Notes: generated by a model not told the origin, from the letters alone. A stretch of 50,563 bases of DNA from Streptomyces sp. L-9-10 (GCF_004151105.1 NZ_PHRF01000121.1:35092-85654), one strand, 5' to 3'; positions 24,101-32,414 are shown, numbered from the stretch's first letter. A program made the numbers and translations.

Positions 24101-24484
24101 GCGCGGGTCGTGGACGAGTCCCACGGCACGGCTCCCCGACCCGCCGGCGCCCCCGGAACCGAAGCCGGAGCCGTTGCCGGGCTCGAAACCGGAGCCGGAC
24201 TCGAAGCCGAGGTCGAAGACCGCCTCCACCCGCTCGCCCGCCCAGCGCTGCGGGACGGTGGCGTGGACCTGGAACCAACTGGTCGACCAGGGACGGCCCC
24301 AGGCGTCGCCCACGAAGAACGGTGTGTAGTCGGCCCGCAGGGCCACATCGACGGGGACCGGTTCACCGGGGATGTGCCAGGCACTGATATCCATCGGAAG
24401 CCGCCCGGTGTACAGCGCGGGACGGAGTCGGGCGGCGAGGAAATGACTGATCCGCGCCTCTCCGGCGTTCCTGCGGTCATACAT
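21125..24484 (-). CDS. GH38 alpha-mannosidase-like protein with catalytic residues lost
   Basis: 1119 residues from ATG 24484 (AGGAAGG upstream). The GH38 scaffold is clear: ARETVRETARAFSTMTALAE, SAHRYAWMKDRHPDVFERV, GGMWAEPDGNLPGGEALARQ, HPTFWWEGIDGTRILSHFPP, YTSQARTKRGNRRAESLLRE, YPYDELDTLWKKVLLQQSHD. Yet the zinc motif GHAHIDxAWLWP reads GRAPLGAARLGP (275-286) and the nucleophile site WLPDxFG reads WLPGASG (Gly390). Only the last zinc ligand (His609) remains. A Gly/Ser-rich insert lies at 94-118. With these losses mannosidase activity is not expected; carbohydrate binding is possible. No signal peptide. It is the upstream partner of the ROK fusion gene. Confidence 0.8.
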   Translation of the reverse strand: MYDRRNAGEARISHFLAARLRPALYTGRLPMDISAWHIPGEPVPVDVALRADYTPFFVGDAWGRPWSTSWFQVHATVPQRWAGERVEAVFDLGFESGSGFEPGNGSGFGSGGAGGSGSRAVGLVHDPRGTPLQGLHRLHRSMTVSAPASGGEPVRLFVEAAANPPIDAATGAGAHYGDPVTAGDEPLYRLLRADLAVRDEGIWQLIHDIDVLDGLMRALPAELPRRYAILRALEEAVDAVDPRDVAGTAPDARRILAPVLARRAHESAHTVSVVGRAPLGAARLGPARETVRETARAFSTMTALAEEYPELTVAAPSAHRYAWMKDRHPDVFERVRKSVADGNWAPVGGMWAEPDGNLPGGEALARQFVHGRRFCREELGTDTDGVWLPGASGLSAAFPQLAVLAGARWFLAESSGPVPHPTFWWEGIDGTRILSHFPPASALTHGERVVDELDAGVTGRGELGRGALGGDELAYAAQAFAEQGDAARSLLPLGHADGYGPTPGTLERARRLADLEGSPRVVSRHPAHFFREALDARPDTPVWRGEFRPETHHGTYTSQARTKRGNRRAESLLREAELWSATAAVRDGVPYPYDELDTLWKKVLLQQSHDLLSGASTAWAHQEAEQVHREVHRRLERLIRRAVGASDGGTATGASVFNAGPLARREVVVLDRDRPAGGGQRLSDGRVAVLAEAPALGRGAIVPEPALTEPVAPVTVQPADGGGWLLDNGLLRVHVDAEGLVRSVLDLATGREAVAPGAAGNLLRLHRDDPPRWSARNLDARHRGAFRDLDRAESVEVSEEGALLAAVRVVRNTGRSAIEQTLSLTAGSRSLTIDTEIDWRERDALLKAVWPLDVHAEHSRAEVQFGHVARPTHVNSGRDTAPCELWAHRWIHVGEHGWGVALAGDSTYGYDVSRHTREDAGTTTTVRLTLLRAAHSPDPHADRGPQRFRHSVRPGAGIGDAVAEGYAVGLPLRPGPSEPAGSAAPPLVSVDHPDVLVEAVKLADDRSGDVVVRVYESRGGRARTALSAAFPVASVCETDLLEEPLAARPYENGSVALTLRPFQILTLRLTPGDRPAADRTALSTDRTTSPTDRTAPSVGRTGSATGPAAAHPGAGGTDA

Positions 24485-24689
24485 GGGCGGCCCTTCCTGT
24501 CCAGCCAGTAACCGCCATGTAAAACCACGTGTGTTATCAAGTCAACGGCTTTCCTCTTCCTTCTTCTGCCTGGTGATGACGGCGTGCATCGGAATTGTCA
24601 GGTTAATAAATTGACGAATGGCGAAGCCGTCGGAAAGTAAGTGAATTGACAACGCGTGAAGGGAAGACCGGCCGCCGCCCGGTGCCGCG

Positions 24690-25769
24690 TCAGTGCCGGA
24701 CCGGCTCCGGCTTGCGGCAGACGCTCTCCACCGGGAGCGCCCTGCCCTGCCGCGCCGAGTCGAGCAGCGTCAGCATGATGTCGAGGACATGGCGCGCCAG
24801 TTCGGCGGACGCCCGGTGCGGGCGGTCCCCGGCGAGCGACTCGGCCAGATCCGCGAGGCCGGTGCCGCGTCCGGCTCCCACGTATCCGGCCGTGACCGGC
24901 AGCGTCTCCCACTCCCCGGTGCCCCGGTGCAGTTCGACCGTTCCGTCGAACCCGTTCGGGTCGGGGACGGACAGTGAGCCCCCGGTGCCGTGCACCTCGA
25001 TACGGGGCAGCCGGGCGGCCTGGATGTCGAAGCTCATCACCAGCGTGGTGAGGGCGCCGTTGGCGTGTCGCAGGATGCCCGTGACATGGGTGTCGACCTC
25101 CACCGCGAACCGTTCCCCGGCCCGCGGCCCGCTGCCGATCTCCCGTTCGTCGCGCGGCCGGGATCCCGCGCCGGTGACGGTGATGACGGGGCCCAGCAGA
25201 TGGACGAGCGCCGAGAGGTAGTACGGGCCCATGTCGAGCAGTGGCCCGCCGCCCCGCCGGTAGTAGAACTCCGGGTCCGGGTGCCAGCGTTCGTGGCCCG
25301 CCGTGGTCATGAAGGCCGTCGCGGCGACCGGCGTGCCGATCAGCCCGTCGTCGACCGCCTTGCGCGCCGTCTGGACGCCCGTACCGAGCACGGTGTCGGG
25401 CGCGCAGCCGATCCGCAGCCCGCCCGCTCCGGCCGCGGCCAGCATCCGGTCCGCCTCCGCGCGCGTGGCGGCCAGCGGCTTCTCCCCGTACACATGCTTG
25501 CCCGCGGCGAGCGCGGCCAGGGCGACTTCGGCATGGACCGCCGGGATCGTCAGATTGAGTACGGCGTCCACGTCGGGGCGCGCCACCAGCTTGGCCACCG
25601 ATCCGGCGACCGCCGCGCCGGGCACCCGGGCGGCGACCGACGCGGCGCGTTCCTGGTCGAGATCCGTGACGGCCGTCAGTGTGACGTTCTCCAGCCGCTC
25701 CAGTGTGTCCAGATAGGCGCCGCTGATCTTGCCCGCGCCCACCATGCCGATCCTCAGCGGCTCGCCCAC
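24690..25769 (-). CDS. Gfo/Idh/MocA-family oxidoreductase
   Basis: 359 residues from GTG 25769 (GAGGGGA upstream, inside thuA). It opens LRIGMVGAGKISGAYLDTLE, a Rossmann NAD(P) site, and has AGKHVYGEKPLAATRAEAD (EKP motif with catalytic Lys) and GGPLLDMGPYYLSALVHLLG, which carries the conserved Asp of the sugar site. These enzymes oxidise or reduce sugars and cyclitols. It overlaps ThuA by 16 nt, so the two are co-translated; Gfo/Idh/MocA-ThuA pairs recur in disaccharide and 3-keto-sugar pathways. The longer open frame to 26432 is thuA read out of frame. Confidence 0.92.
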   Translation of the reverse strand: MGEPLRIGMVGAGKISGAYLDTLERLENVTLTAVTDLDQERAASVAARVPGAAVAGSVAKLVARPDVDAVLNLTIPAVHAEVALAALAAGKHVYGEKPLAATRAEADRMLAAAGAGGLRIGCAPDTVLGTGVQTARKAVDDGLIGTPVAATAFMTTAGHERWHPDPEFYYRRGGGPLLDMGPYYLSALVHLLGPVITVTGAGSRPRDEREIGSGPRAGERFAVEVDTHVTGILRHANGALTTLVMSFDIQAARLPRIEVHGTGGSLSVPDPNGFDGTVELHRGTGEWETLPVTAGYVGAGRGTGLADLAESLAGDRPHRASAELARHVLDIMLTLLDSARQGRALPVESVCRKPEPVRH

Positions 25770-26422
25770 AGCAGTCCCCTCTCGGTGAGTACCCGTACCT
25801 CGGGCACATCGAAGTCGTCCGGTTTGTGGCCGATGGTGGAGACGAAGACCCGTCCCTCGCCCCAGGTCCTGGTCCAGACGGCGGGCATGGTGACCGGTCG
25901 TGCCCGCTCCTCGTCCGCCGCGAACTCCGTGGTCGCCAGGACGTCGATCAGCGGGTCGGTGGCCAGCCAGTACTTCTCCGTATGGACACCGAAGTCGCTC
26001 AGCCCGGCGATCACCGGGTGGCCGGCGCGCTCCTCGACCAGCGTGACCTCGTGGTCGGAGAAGCCGGGCGGATGCATCAGGAACTGCCCGCCGGTGAGCA
26101 GCTGGTAGCCGACATCGCCCCGGAAGGAGTCCACGATCCCGCCGTGCCAGCCGGCCAGTCCGGTGCCGGCCAGGACCGCCGCGGTGAGCCCCGCGCTCTG
26201 CTCGGCCGTGATCTCGCCCATCGTCCAGCACTGGACCACCAGATCGGTGGCGGCGAGCAGCTCGGCGTCCGTGTAGACGTCCAAGGTGTCGGAGATCCGG
26301 ATGTCGAAGCCGCGGTCGCGGAGGAAGGGCAGGAACAACTCCGTGATCGCCACGGGCTGGTGTCCCTCCCAGCCGCCACGGACCACCAGGGCCCTCCGGG
26401 CTTCGGATGTCTCGGACGTCAT
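25754..26422 (-). CDS. ThuA-domain protein
   Basis: 222 residues from ATG 26422 (GGGAG 11 nt upstream). The class-I glutamine-amidotransferase-like ThuA fold is seen in RALVVRGGWEGHQPVAITEL, LVVQCWTMGEITAEQSAGL, GTGLAGWHGGIVDSFRGDVG and TWGEGRVFVSTIGHKPDDFD. ThuA proteins take part in trehalose and related disaccharide use, possibly keto-sugar handling. It is first in a two-gene operon with the Gfo/Idh/MocA gene. Confidence 0.9.
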   Translation of the reverse strand: MTSETSEARRALVVRGGWEGHQPVAITELFLPFLRDRGFDIRISDTLDVYTDAELLAATDLVVQCWTMGEITAEQSAGLTAAVLAGTGLAGWHGGIVDSFRGDVGYQLLTGGQFLMHPPGFSDHEVTLVEERAGHPVIAGLSDFGVHTEKYWLATDPLIDVLATTEFAADEERARPVTMPAVWTRTWGEGRVFVSTIGHKPDDFDVPEVRVLTERGLLWASR

Positions 26423-26583
26423 GGTCGTGCACGCTCCCATCGGTGGTGCGGGGCAGGTCGGTGTTGCGCGGCAGGCCCAGTGAACGTGGGCATACGTATA
26501 GCGGAATAACCTACTGCCATCCGAACGTAGGGAGAGGGAGATCTATTTGTCAACGACTCTACCAAATGGGCGGCGGAACGGCG

Positions 26584-27378
26584 TCAGTGCTGCCCGAGCC
26601 GTTTGAGCAGAGTCCGCAGCGAGTGGGCCGCCTCGGTGACCGCGAGAGCGATCTCCTCCGCGCGGGCGTCGTCCATCCGGCTCTTGGGCGCGGAGCAGCT
26701 GATCGCGTCGCCGCCGCCGTGGCCCGTGCCGAGCGCCACGGCCACGCACCGGATGTCCGGCGAGTTCTCGCCGTCGTCCATGGCCCACCCGCGCAGCCGC
26801 GCCTCGGACAGCTGGTCCAGCAGCGCGTCGGGGTCGGTCACCGTGTCCGGAGTGAGCCTCTCCAGTGGCCAGTTGAGCCGCATCCTGATCTCGGCCGCGT
26901 CATAGAGGGAGAGCATCGCCTTGCCCAGCGCCGTGGCGTGCGCGGGCAGCCGGCGGCCCACCGCCGAGTACATCCGCAGGGCATGCCGGGACTCACGTTT
27001 GGCCAGGTAGACGACGTCCGTACCGTCGAGCCTGCCCAGGTGCACCGACTCGCCCGTCTCCTCCGCCAGGGAGTCGAGCACCGGTCCCGCGAGGCTCGCC
27101 ACATCGTCGCCCTCCAGATAGGCCGTACCCGTCAGCAGGGCTTTGAGGCCAAGGCTGTAGCGGGTGCCCGACGGGTCCAGATCCACCCAGCGGCGCGCCT
27201 CCATCGTGCGGAGGATCGCGTGCAGGCTGCTCTTCGGTACGGCCATCGTGCCGGCCAGTTCGGCGAGCGAGAGCCGGGCGCCTTCCGCGCCCAGGAGTTC
27301 GAGCACCTCAAGTACCCGAGCCGCGGACTTGACCTCTTCGGGCTTGCGCCCCCGCGCTGCTGCTGCCACCGATTCCAC
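26584..27378 (-). CDS. IclR-family transcriptional regulator
   Basis: 264 residues from GTG 27378, which has GGAGG 6 nt upstream (27426 is less likely). Winged helix: SAARVLEVLELLGAEGARLS, LAELAGTMAVPKSSLHAILR. The IclR effector domain follows with VHLGRLDGTDVVYLAKRESR, AHATALGKAMLSL and VAVALGTGHGGGDAISCSAP. It is divergent from the ABC binding-protein gene and so is the probable regulator of that transporter, and perhaps of the thuA operon 159 nt downstream on the same strand. Confidence 0.92.
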   Translation of the reverse strand: MESVAAAARGRKPEEVKSAARVLEVLELLGAEGARLSLAELAGTMAVPKSSLHAILRTMEARRWVDLDPSGTRYSLGLKALLTGTAYLEGDDVASLAGPVLDSLAEETGESVHLGRLDGTDVVYLAKRESRHALRMYSAVGRRLPAHATALGKAMLSLYDAAEIRMRLNWPLERLTPDTVTDPDALLDQLSEARLRGWAMDDGENSPDIRCVAVALGTGHGGGDAISCSAPKSRMDDARAEEIALAVTEAAHSLRTLLKRLGQH

Positions 27379-27443
27379 GGAACCTCCGCTTCTCGCACCG
27401 GTGCCCCTCGGCGAACCGGTCGGCACGAATCTCGACGTGCGTC

Positions 27444-27504
27444 TTGACGCTATATCACCCCAACCATAAGTTCAGTCACTCCAACGCCATTCGGCCTTCT
27501 GAAC
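27444..27504 (+). promoter_or_regulatory. Promoter and inverted repeat ahead of the sugar ABC operon
   Basis: TTGACG (27444-27449) could be a -35 with CATAAG (27465-27470) as a weak -10 at 15-nt spacing. GTTCAG (27470-27475) and CTGAAC (27499-27504) form a distant inverted repeat downstream, a place where an IclR-type repressor could act. Confidence 0.4.
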
Positions 27505-27526
27505 GGTTGATCCTTAGGTAGGGGCC

Positions 27527-28915
27527 ATGCGTATACCTATATCGAGGAATGTCCGGCTCGCGGCGGTCGCCGTCGTCACGGCGCTCTCGCTCACCACACT
27601 CTCCGCCTGCGGCGGGTCCTCCGACTCCGGAGGGAACTCCACCTCGCTGGAGATGTGGACCTTCAAGCAGTCCCACGCCGGCGCGTTGCGCAACGCCGCC
27701 GCCGAGTTCGAGAAGCAGACGGGCATCTCGGTCACGATCGAGGCCTACACCCCCGACGACGCCTACACCACCAAGGTGCAGTCCGCGGCGAAGACCGGCG
27801 ATCTGCCGGATGTGCTGGAAGTGCACTCCGACGGCGAGGACCGGGTCTTCGGCGCGGCGGGGATCGTCTCCGACCTCGGCGACGACTTCACGGGCGACTG
27901 GGCCGGCCGTATCCAGGAGCCCGTACGGGAGTCCGGACTCGTCACCGACCAGCGCTACAAGGACTCGCTGCCGGCGACCGCCAAGGACAACGGCATCGAG
28001 AAGGGCGCCCGCTACAGCGTGCCGCTGACCGTGGGCACCTTCGGCATCGTCTACGCCAACAAGAAGCTGCTCGCCGACGCGGGTATCACGGAGCCCCCGG
28101 CCGACTGGGCCGGCTTCCTGGACGCGCTGAAGGCGACCACCGCCGAGAACCCGAAGACCGGTGGCATGTCCCTCGGCCTCAAGGTCCAGGCCACCGGCCT
28201 GACCTGGGTCCTCCAGCCGCTGGCCTTCAGCCAGCTGGGACAGCGGGGATACGAGAGCCTCTTCGGCAAGGACCCGGGCGCCGACTTCGGCTCGCCCAAC
28301 GGCATCAAGATCCTGAGCATGTACGACCAGCTCACCCCGTACTGGATGCCGGGCACCCAGTCCCTCACCATCGACCAGGCCGACCAGGCCTTCGCGCAGG
28401 GCAAGTCGGCCTTCAACATCGGCGGCACCTTCACCCTCGCCTTCCTCAAGCAGAACGGGATGAACCCCGACGACGTGTTCGCGTTCGGACTGCCCTCCCC
28501 GGAGGACGGCGCCGTCCCCGACCGCGCGCTCGGCCCGCTCGCGCTGACAGGCCTGAGCGTCGCCGCCACCAGCGAACAGCCCGACAACGCCAAGAAGTGG
28601 CTGGAATTCCTCTCCACCAAGGACATCGCCGAGCGCTTCGCCAAGGACGCCTCCGACGTCCCGGCCACCGAACTCGGCGCCGACTCCGCCGCCGTACTCG
28701 GCCCGGCGCTCTCCGCCATGGTCGACAGCTTCAAGGGCACACCGCAGAACACCTACGACCCCAGCCGGGGCAACGAGTTCCGCGCGCCGGGCTACGAGCA
28801 GGACGACGCGGGCGCCATCCTCGCCGACCTCACCCCGCTGGGGACGCAGTCCGTCGGACAGACGGCGAAGAAGCTGCGCGAACTCAACGCCTCCTACTGG
28901 GCGGCGGCGCGGTGA
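27527..28915 (+). CDS. Sugar ABC transporter substrate-binding lipoprotein
   Basis: 462 residues. MRIPISRNVRLAAVAVVTAL followed by the lipobox LSAC marks a lipoprotein. The mature region is family-1 solute-binding (MalE-type): LEMWTFKQSHAGALRNAAAE, LPDVLEVHSDGEDRVFG, YSVPLTVGTFGIVYANKKLL, WVLQPLAFSQLGQRGYE, AFAQGKSAFNIGGTFTLAFL. It captures an oligosaccharide or sugar outside the membrane for the two permeases that follow with GTGA and ATGA overlaps. The cognate sugar is not readable from sequence. Confidence 0.93.
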   Translation: MRIPISRNVRLAAVAVVTALSLTTLSACGGSSDSGGNSTSLEMWTFKQSHAGALRNAAAEFEKQTGISVTIEAYTPDDAYTTKVQSAAKTGDLPDVLEVHSDGEDRVFGAAGIVSDLGDDFTGDWAGRIQEPVRESGLVTDQRYKDSLPATAKDNGIEKGARYSVPLTVGTFGIVYANKKLLADAGITEPPADWAGFLDALKATTAENPKTGGMSLGLKVQATGLTWVLQPLAFSQLGQRGYESLFGKDPGADFGSPNGIKILSMYDQLTPYWMPGTQSLTIDQADQAFAQGKSAFNIGGTFTLAFLKQNGMNPDDVFAFGLPSPEDGAVPDRALGPLALTGLSVAATSEQPDNAKKWLEFLSTKDIAERFAKDASDVPATELGADSAAVLGPALSAMVDSFKGTPQNTYDPSRGNEFRAPGYEQDDAGAILADLTPLGTQSVGQTAKKLRELNASYWAAAR

Positions 28916-29832
28916 CGACGGCTCCCCGCCGGCGCATCCGTCCGTACGAGACGCTCACCGGATACCTCTTCGTCGGCCCGGCGGTGGTCCTGTTCTGTGT
29001 GATGGGCCTGTACACCGTCGGGTACGGCTTCGCGCTCAGCTTCGCGACCTGGAACGGCTTCACACCGAACTGGACCTGGGTCGGGCTGGACAACTACGCC
29101 GATCTGCTGTGGCGCAGCCCCGTCTACGCCCCACGGGTACGGCACGCGGCGGTCAACACCCTCTGGGTGATGATCGCCGCACCCGCCCTCACCGTCGCGG
29201 TCGCCTTTCCGCTCGCCGTGCTGCTCAACCGGGTCAAGCGGTTCCAGTCGGTGCTGCGCTCGGTGTACTTCCTGCCCTATGTGACCAGCGGGGTCGCGGT
29301 CTTCTTCGCCTGGCAGTACATCCTCCAGCCGGACGGCGCGGTCAACTTCCTCCTCGACGGTCTGGGGCTCGGCTCGCTCCAGCAGCCGCAGGGCTGGCTC
29401 GGCAATCCGTCCACCGCCATGCCCACCATGATCGTGGTGACGGTCTGGGGCCATGTGCCGGTCGCGATGCTGCTGTACCTGACCGGCCTGCAGGGGATCG
29501 ACCGCAGCGTGCTGGAGGCCGCCGAACTGGACGGCGCGGGCTGGTGGCGCACCAACGCCTCGGTGGTCTGGCCACTGGTGCGGCCCATCACCGCCATCGT
29601 CGTACTGCTCAACCTGCGCGAGTCGCTCCAGGGCTTCCAGACCTTCCTGGTGATGACGAACGGCGGCCCCGGTGATCACACCAATGTGCTGGGCCTGGAG
29701 GCATACCGCCTCGCGTTCCTCAAGAATCTCGCGCCCACCCTGGGGCTCGCCAGTGCGCTCGGCTGGATCCTGTTCGCCGTCGCGCTCGTCCTCGCCCTGA
29801 TCAACCTGCGAGCGCTGCGGAGCAGAACATGA
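28912..29832 (+). CDS. Sugar ABC transporter permease, MalF type
   Basis: 306 residues from GTG 28912, overlapping the binding-protein stop by 4 nt. Six hydrophobic helices, beginning ETLTGYLFVGPAVVLFCVMG, carry the cytoplasmic EAA loop, EAAELDGAGWWRTNASVVWP, that docks the ATPase. TNGGPGDHTNVLGLEAYRLA is typical of MalF/UgpA relatives. No ATPase gene is in the operon; streptomycetes commonly energise such systems with one shared ATPase (MsiK), so that is the likely partner. Confidence 0.94.
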   Translation: MTTAPRRRIRPYETLTGYLFVGPAVVLFCVMGLYTVGYGFALSFATWNGFTPNWTWVGLDNYADLLWRSPVYAPRVRHAAVNTLWVMIAAPALTVAVAFPLAVLLNRVKRFQSVLRSVYFLPYVTSGVAVFFAWQYILQPDGAVNFLLDGLGLGSLQQPQGWLGNPSTAMPTMIVVTVWGHVPVAMLLYLTGLQGIDRSVLEAAELDGAGWWRTNASVVWPLVRPITAIVVLLNLRESLQGFQTFLVMTNGGPGDHTNVLGLEAYRLAFLKNLAPTLGLASALGWILFAVALVLALINLRALRSRT

Positions 29833-30707
29833 CCTCGCTCTCCATGAAAGCCCGTACCGGTGCGCCCGACGAGAGCAGGGCCCGCACCCGCCGGCTCGTC
29901 GCCCGTACCGTCGTCGGCATACTCCTCGGTCTCTACGGACTCATCAGCGTCTACCCGTTCCTCTGGATGGTGTCGGCCGCCTTCAAGGACCAGATCGAGG
30001 TCGTACGCGGCGGGCATCTGATCCCGGACAACCCGACGTTCGACACGTTCGTCGACACCTGGAACAAGCTGCACTTCTTCGACTTCTTCCTGAACAGCCT
30101 GCTGGTCACGGTCTATACGGTGGTGCTGACGCTGGTGATCTACGCGGCGGCGGGCTACGCCTTCGCCGTGCTGCGCTTCCCCGGCCGGGGTGCCCTCCAG
30201 AAACTCTTCGTGTCCCTGCTGTTCGTGCCCGGCATCACGGTGATGCTGCCGATCGTGCTGCTGGAGAACAAACTCGGCATTCTCGGTACGCACTTCGGGC
30301 TGGTGCTGCCGTTCGTCAATGGCGGCGCCCCGCTCTCGGTGCTGCTGATGACCGGCGCCTTCCTGGCCGTCCCGGGCGAGCTGCGCGACTCCGCGCGCGT
30401 CGACGGGGCGAGCGAGCTGCGGATCTTCACCAGTGTCTATCTGCCGCTGGCCAGACCCGCGTTGATCACTGTCGCGCTGCTGACGGCGATCCCGACCTGG
30501 AACGAGTTCCTGCTCACCCGGGTCTCCCTGAACGATCCGTCCACGTACACCCTGCCGCTGGGCCTCCAGTACCTCTCCACGGAGAACGTGCCGCACTACA
30601 ACAACCTGATGGCGGGCGCGCTCATCGTGGTCATTCCGGTGATCCTGCTCTTCCTCAGCCTCCAGCGGTACTTCGTCAACGGGCTGGTCGGGGCGGTGAA
30701 GGGCTGA
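29829..30707 (+). CDS. Sugar ABC transporter permease, MalG type
   Basis: 292 residues, ATGA overlap with the preceding permease. MalG-like features are ISVYPFLWMVSAAFKDQIEV near the N-terminus, the EAA-like loop DSARVDGASELRIFTSVYLP, and IPTWNEFLLTRVSLND. It pairs with the MalF-type subunit to form the channel. It is the last gene of the three-gene operon; no ATPase follows. Confidence 0.94.
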   Translation: MTSLSMKARTGAPDESRARTRRLVARTVVGILLGLYGLISVYPFLWMVSAAFKDQIEVVRGGHLIPDNPTFDTFVDTWNKLHFFDFFLNSLLVTVYTVVLTLVIYAAAGYAFAVLRFPGRGALQKLFVSLLFVPGITVMLPIVLLENKLGILGTHFGLVLPFVNGGAPLSVLLMTGAFLAVPGELRDSARVDGASELRIFTSVYLPLARPALITVALLTAIPTWNEFLLTRVSLNDPSTYTLPLGLQYLSTENVPHYNNLMAGALIVVIPVILLFLSLQRYFVNGLVGAVKG

Positions 30708-30813
30708 CGCGGGCCCGGTCGCCGATGCCGCTCGCGTTAGGCTGCGGAGGTCCCGGCCGCACCCAGGGCGGGTCGGGCATACCGGACAGGCCGGACAGAG
30801 GAGATCGCGCACC

Positions 30814-31377
30814 ATGGACGTCCCCAGCCACCCCACCGCCCCGCACCGGACCGGCGCACTCGTCTACCGGGACGCCACGGCGGCCGACACCGACGCGCTC
30901 GTCGCCCTCATAGAGTCGGCGTACCGCGGTGACAGCAGCCGTACGGGATGGACCACCGAGGCGGACATCCTGGAGGGGCAGCGGACCGACGCGCAAGGGG
31001 TGCTCGACGTGATCGAGTCGCCCGGCAGCCGGCTGCTGGTCGTCGAGCGGGACGGCGCGCTTGTCGCCTGCTGCCAGCTCGAACACCGCGAGGACGCCGC
31101 CTACTTCGGGATGTTCGCCGTGGTGCCCGGCTCGCAGGGCTCCGGCCTCGGGCGGCAGGTCCTGGCGGCGGCGGAGCGCATCGCGGGCGAGACCTGGGAC
31201 GTGCGGGAGATGCACATGACCGTGATCACGGTCAGGGAGGAACTGATCGCCTGGTACGAGCGGCGCGGCTACCGCCGTACGGGAAAGCTGCATCCCTTCC
31301 CGTACGGCGACGAGCGCTTCGGTATCCCGCGGCGTGCCGACCTGGAGTTCGAGCTGCTGGTCAAGCCGCTCGGCTGA
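30814..31377 (+). CDS. GNAT-family N-acetyltransferase
   Basis: 187 residues from ATG 30814 (GAGGAG 9 nt upstream). GNAT core: LVYRDATAADTDALVALIES, YFGMFAVVPGSQGSGLGRQV with the acetyl-CoA loop (QGSGLG in place of Q/RxxGxG/A), and LIAWYERRGYRRTGKLHPFP. It should move an acetyl group to an amine of a small molecule or protein; the substrate is unknown. It stands alone between the ABC operon and a convergent terminator. Confidence 0.9.
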   Translation: MDVPSHPTAPHRTGALVYRDATAADTDALVALIESAYRGDSSRTGWTTEADILEGQRTDAQGVLDVIESPGSRLLVVERDGALVACCQLEHREDAAYFGMFAVVPGSQGSGLGRQVLAAAERIAGETWDVREMHMTVITVREELIAWYERRGYRRTGKLHPFPYGDERFGIPRRADLEFELLVKPLG

Positions 31378-31410
31378 AACGCCGCGGCGCTGGGACACGG
31401 GGTCCGGTCA

Positions 31411-31436
31411 GGATCCGCGCGGGATCGCGCGGATCC
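31411..31436. terminator. Convergent hairpin between GNAT and GDPD genes
   Basis: GGATCCGCGCG (31411-31421) pairs with CGCGCGGATCC (31426-31436) around GGAT. Confidence 0.75.
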
Positions 31437-31463
31437 CGCGCGGACTCAGGCGGTGAGGCGGAT

Positions 31464-32147
31464 TCAGGCGGTGAACCTGCCCGTGCGCCGGATCTCCGGG
31501 AAGTCCGTGGTCACCGCCCCCAGCTGGAACGCGCGCGCCAGCCGCAGCTGGTCCTGGGTGTTCACCACCCAGCCGATGATCCCCAGCCCCTCCGCGTGCG
31601 CGCGCTCCACGACCTCCAGGGTCAGTCTCCGGATGTTCAGGGCCAGCCGGGCGGCGCCCACCGCCCTGGCCCGGTCCACGATGTCGGCGCCCCAGCGGCT
31701 GGCGACCAGTACGGTACGTACGCCCGGCACCAGTGAGGTGATCTCGGCGACCGCCTCGTCATGGAACGACGACACCTCGACGCGTTCCACGAGCCCGCGC
31801 CGGAGCATCACCTCCGCCAGCGCGCGGGCCGCGGCCCTGTCCTTGATCTCGGCCTGGAGCGGCGACCGTACGGCGTCCAGCACCTCCTCGAAGACCGGGA
31901 CGCGCTCGCCCCGCCCCGCGTCCAGCTCCCGGAGCCCGGCGAGCGTGTGATCGGCGATCGCGCCCGTTCCGTCGGTCGTACGGTCCACGTCCGTGTCGTG
32001 CATGACGGCGAGGGCGCCGTCCTTGGTCAGATGGAGGTCCAGTTCGATGGCGTCCATACCCGCGCGCTCGGCATGCAGAAAAGAGCGCAGGGTGTTCTCC
32101 GGTTCGACACCCATCACTCCACGATGACCGATGGTCTGGAAAGTCAA
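31464..32147 (-). CDS. Glycerophosphodiester phosphodiesterase
   Basis: 227 residues, starting at TTG 32147 with GAGGA 5 nt upstream. GDPD motifs: IGHRGVMGVEPENTL (catalytic His, Arg and Glu), DAIELDLHLTKDGALAVMHD (metal-binding Glu and Asp plus the second His), DRTTDGTG, QAEIKD and a C-terminal IIGWVVNTQDQLRLA with the conserved WxVN. It hydrolyses glycerophosphodiesters to glycerol 3-phosphate and an alcohol. No signal peptide, so it should be cytoplasmic. Confidence 0.94.
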   Translation of the reverse strand: MTFQTIGHRGVMGVEPENTLRSFLHAERAGMDAIELDLHLTKDGALAVMHDTDVDRTTDGTGAIADHTLAGLRELDAGRGERVPVFEEVLDAVRSPLQAEIKDRAAARALAEVMLRRGLVERVEVSSFHDEAVAEITSLVPGVRTVLVASRWGADIVDRARAVGAARLALNIRRLTLEVVERAHAEGLGIIGWVVNTQDQLRLARAFQLGAVTTDFPEIRRTGRFTA

Positions 32148-32414
32148 GACGATCCTCGCTTCCGTCGACGGCGGCTCCCGCGCGCAGCCTAACGGCCAGG
32201 CCCCTCCCTGGGACCCGGCCGCGCACCAGTGAGTCCGGAGGCCGGTTGGAGCCCGCGACGCTACGCTGGTTACGAGTGTCCTTCCCCTGGATCGCGGGAA
32301 AAACTGCGGTGACCAAGGGGGTGCGCAGGATAATTTGTGTCATCCCTGCTTGTAAGGGAGAAGCGAAGCCCTATACGGTGTCTTGACGCCAAGTTCTCCC
32401 GTGGAGGAAGTGAC

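Noticed and set aside
24690..26432. A single 580-codon minus-strand frame spanning the oxidoreductase and ThuA region
   Set aside because: Only the part from GTG 25769 matches a family; the N-terminal 221 codons are thuA read out of frame and are Arg/Gly/Pro-rich shadow sequence.
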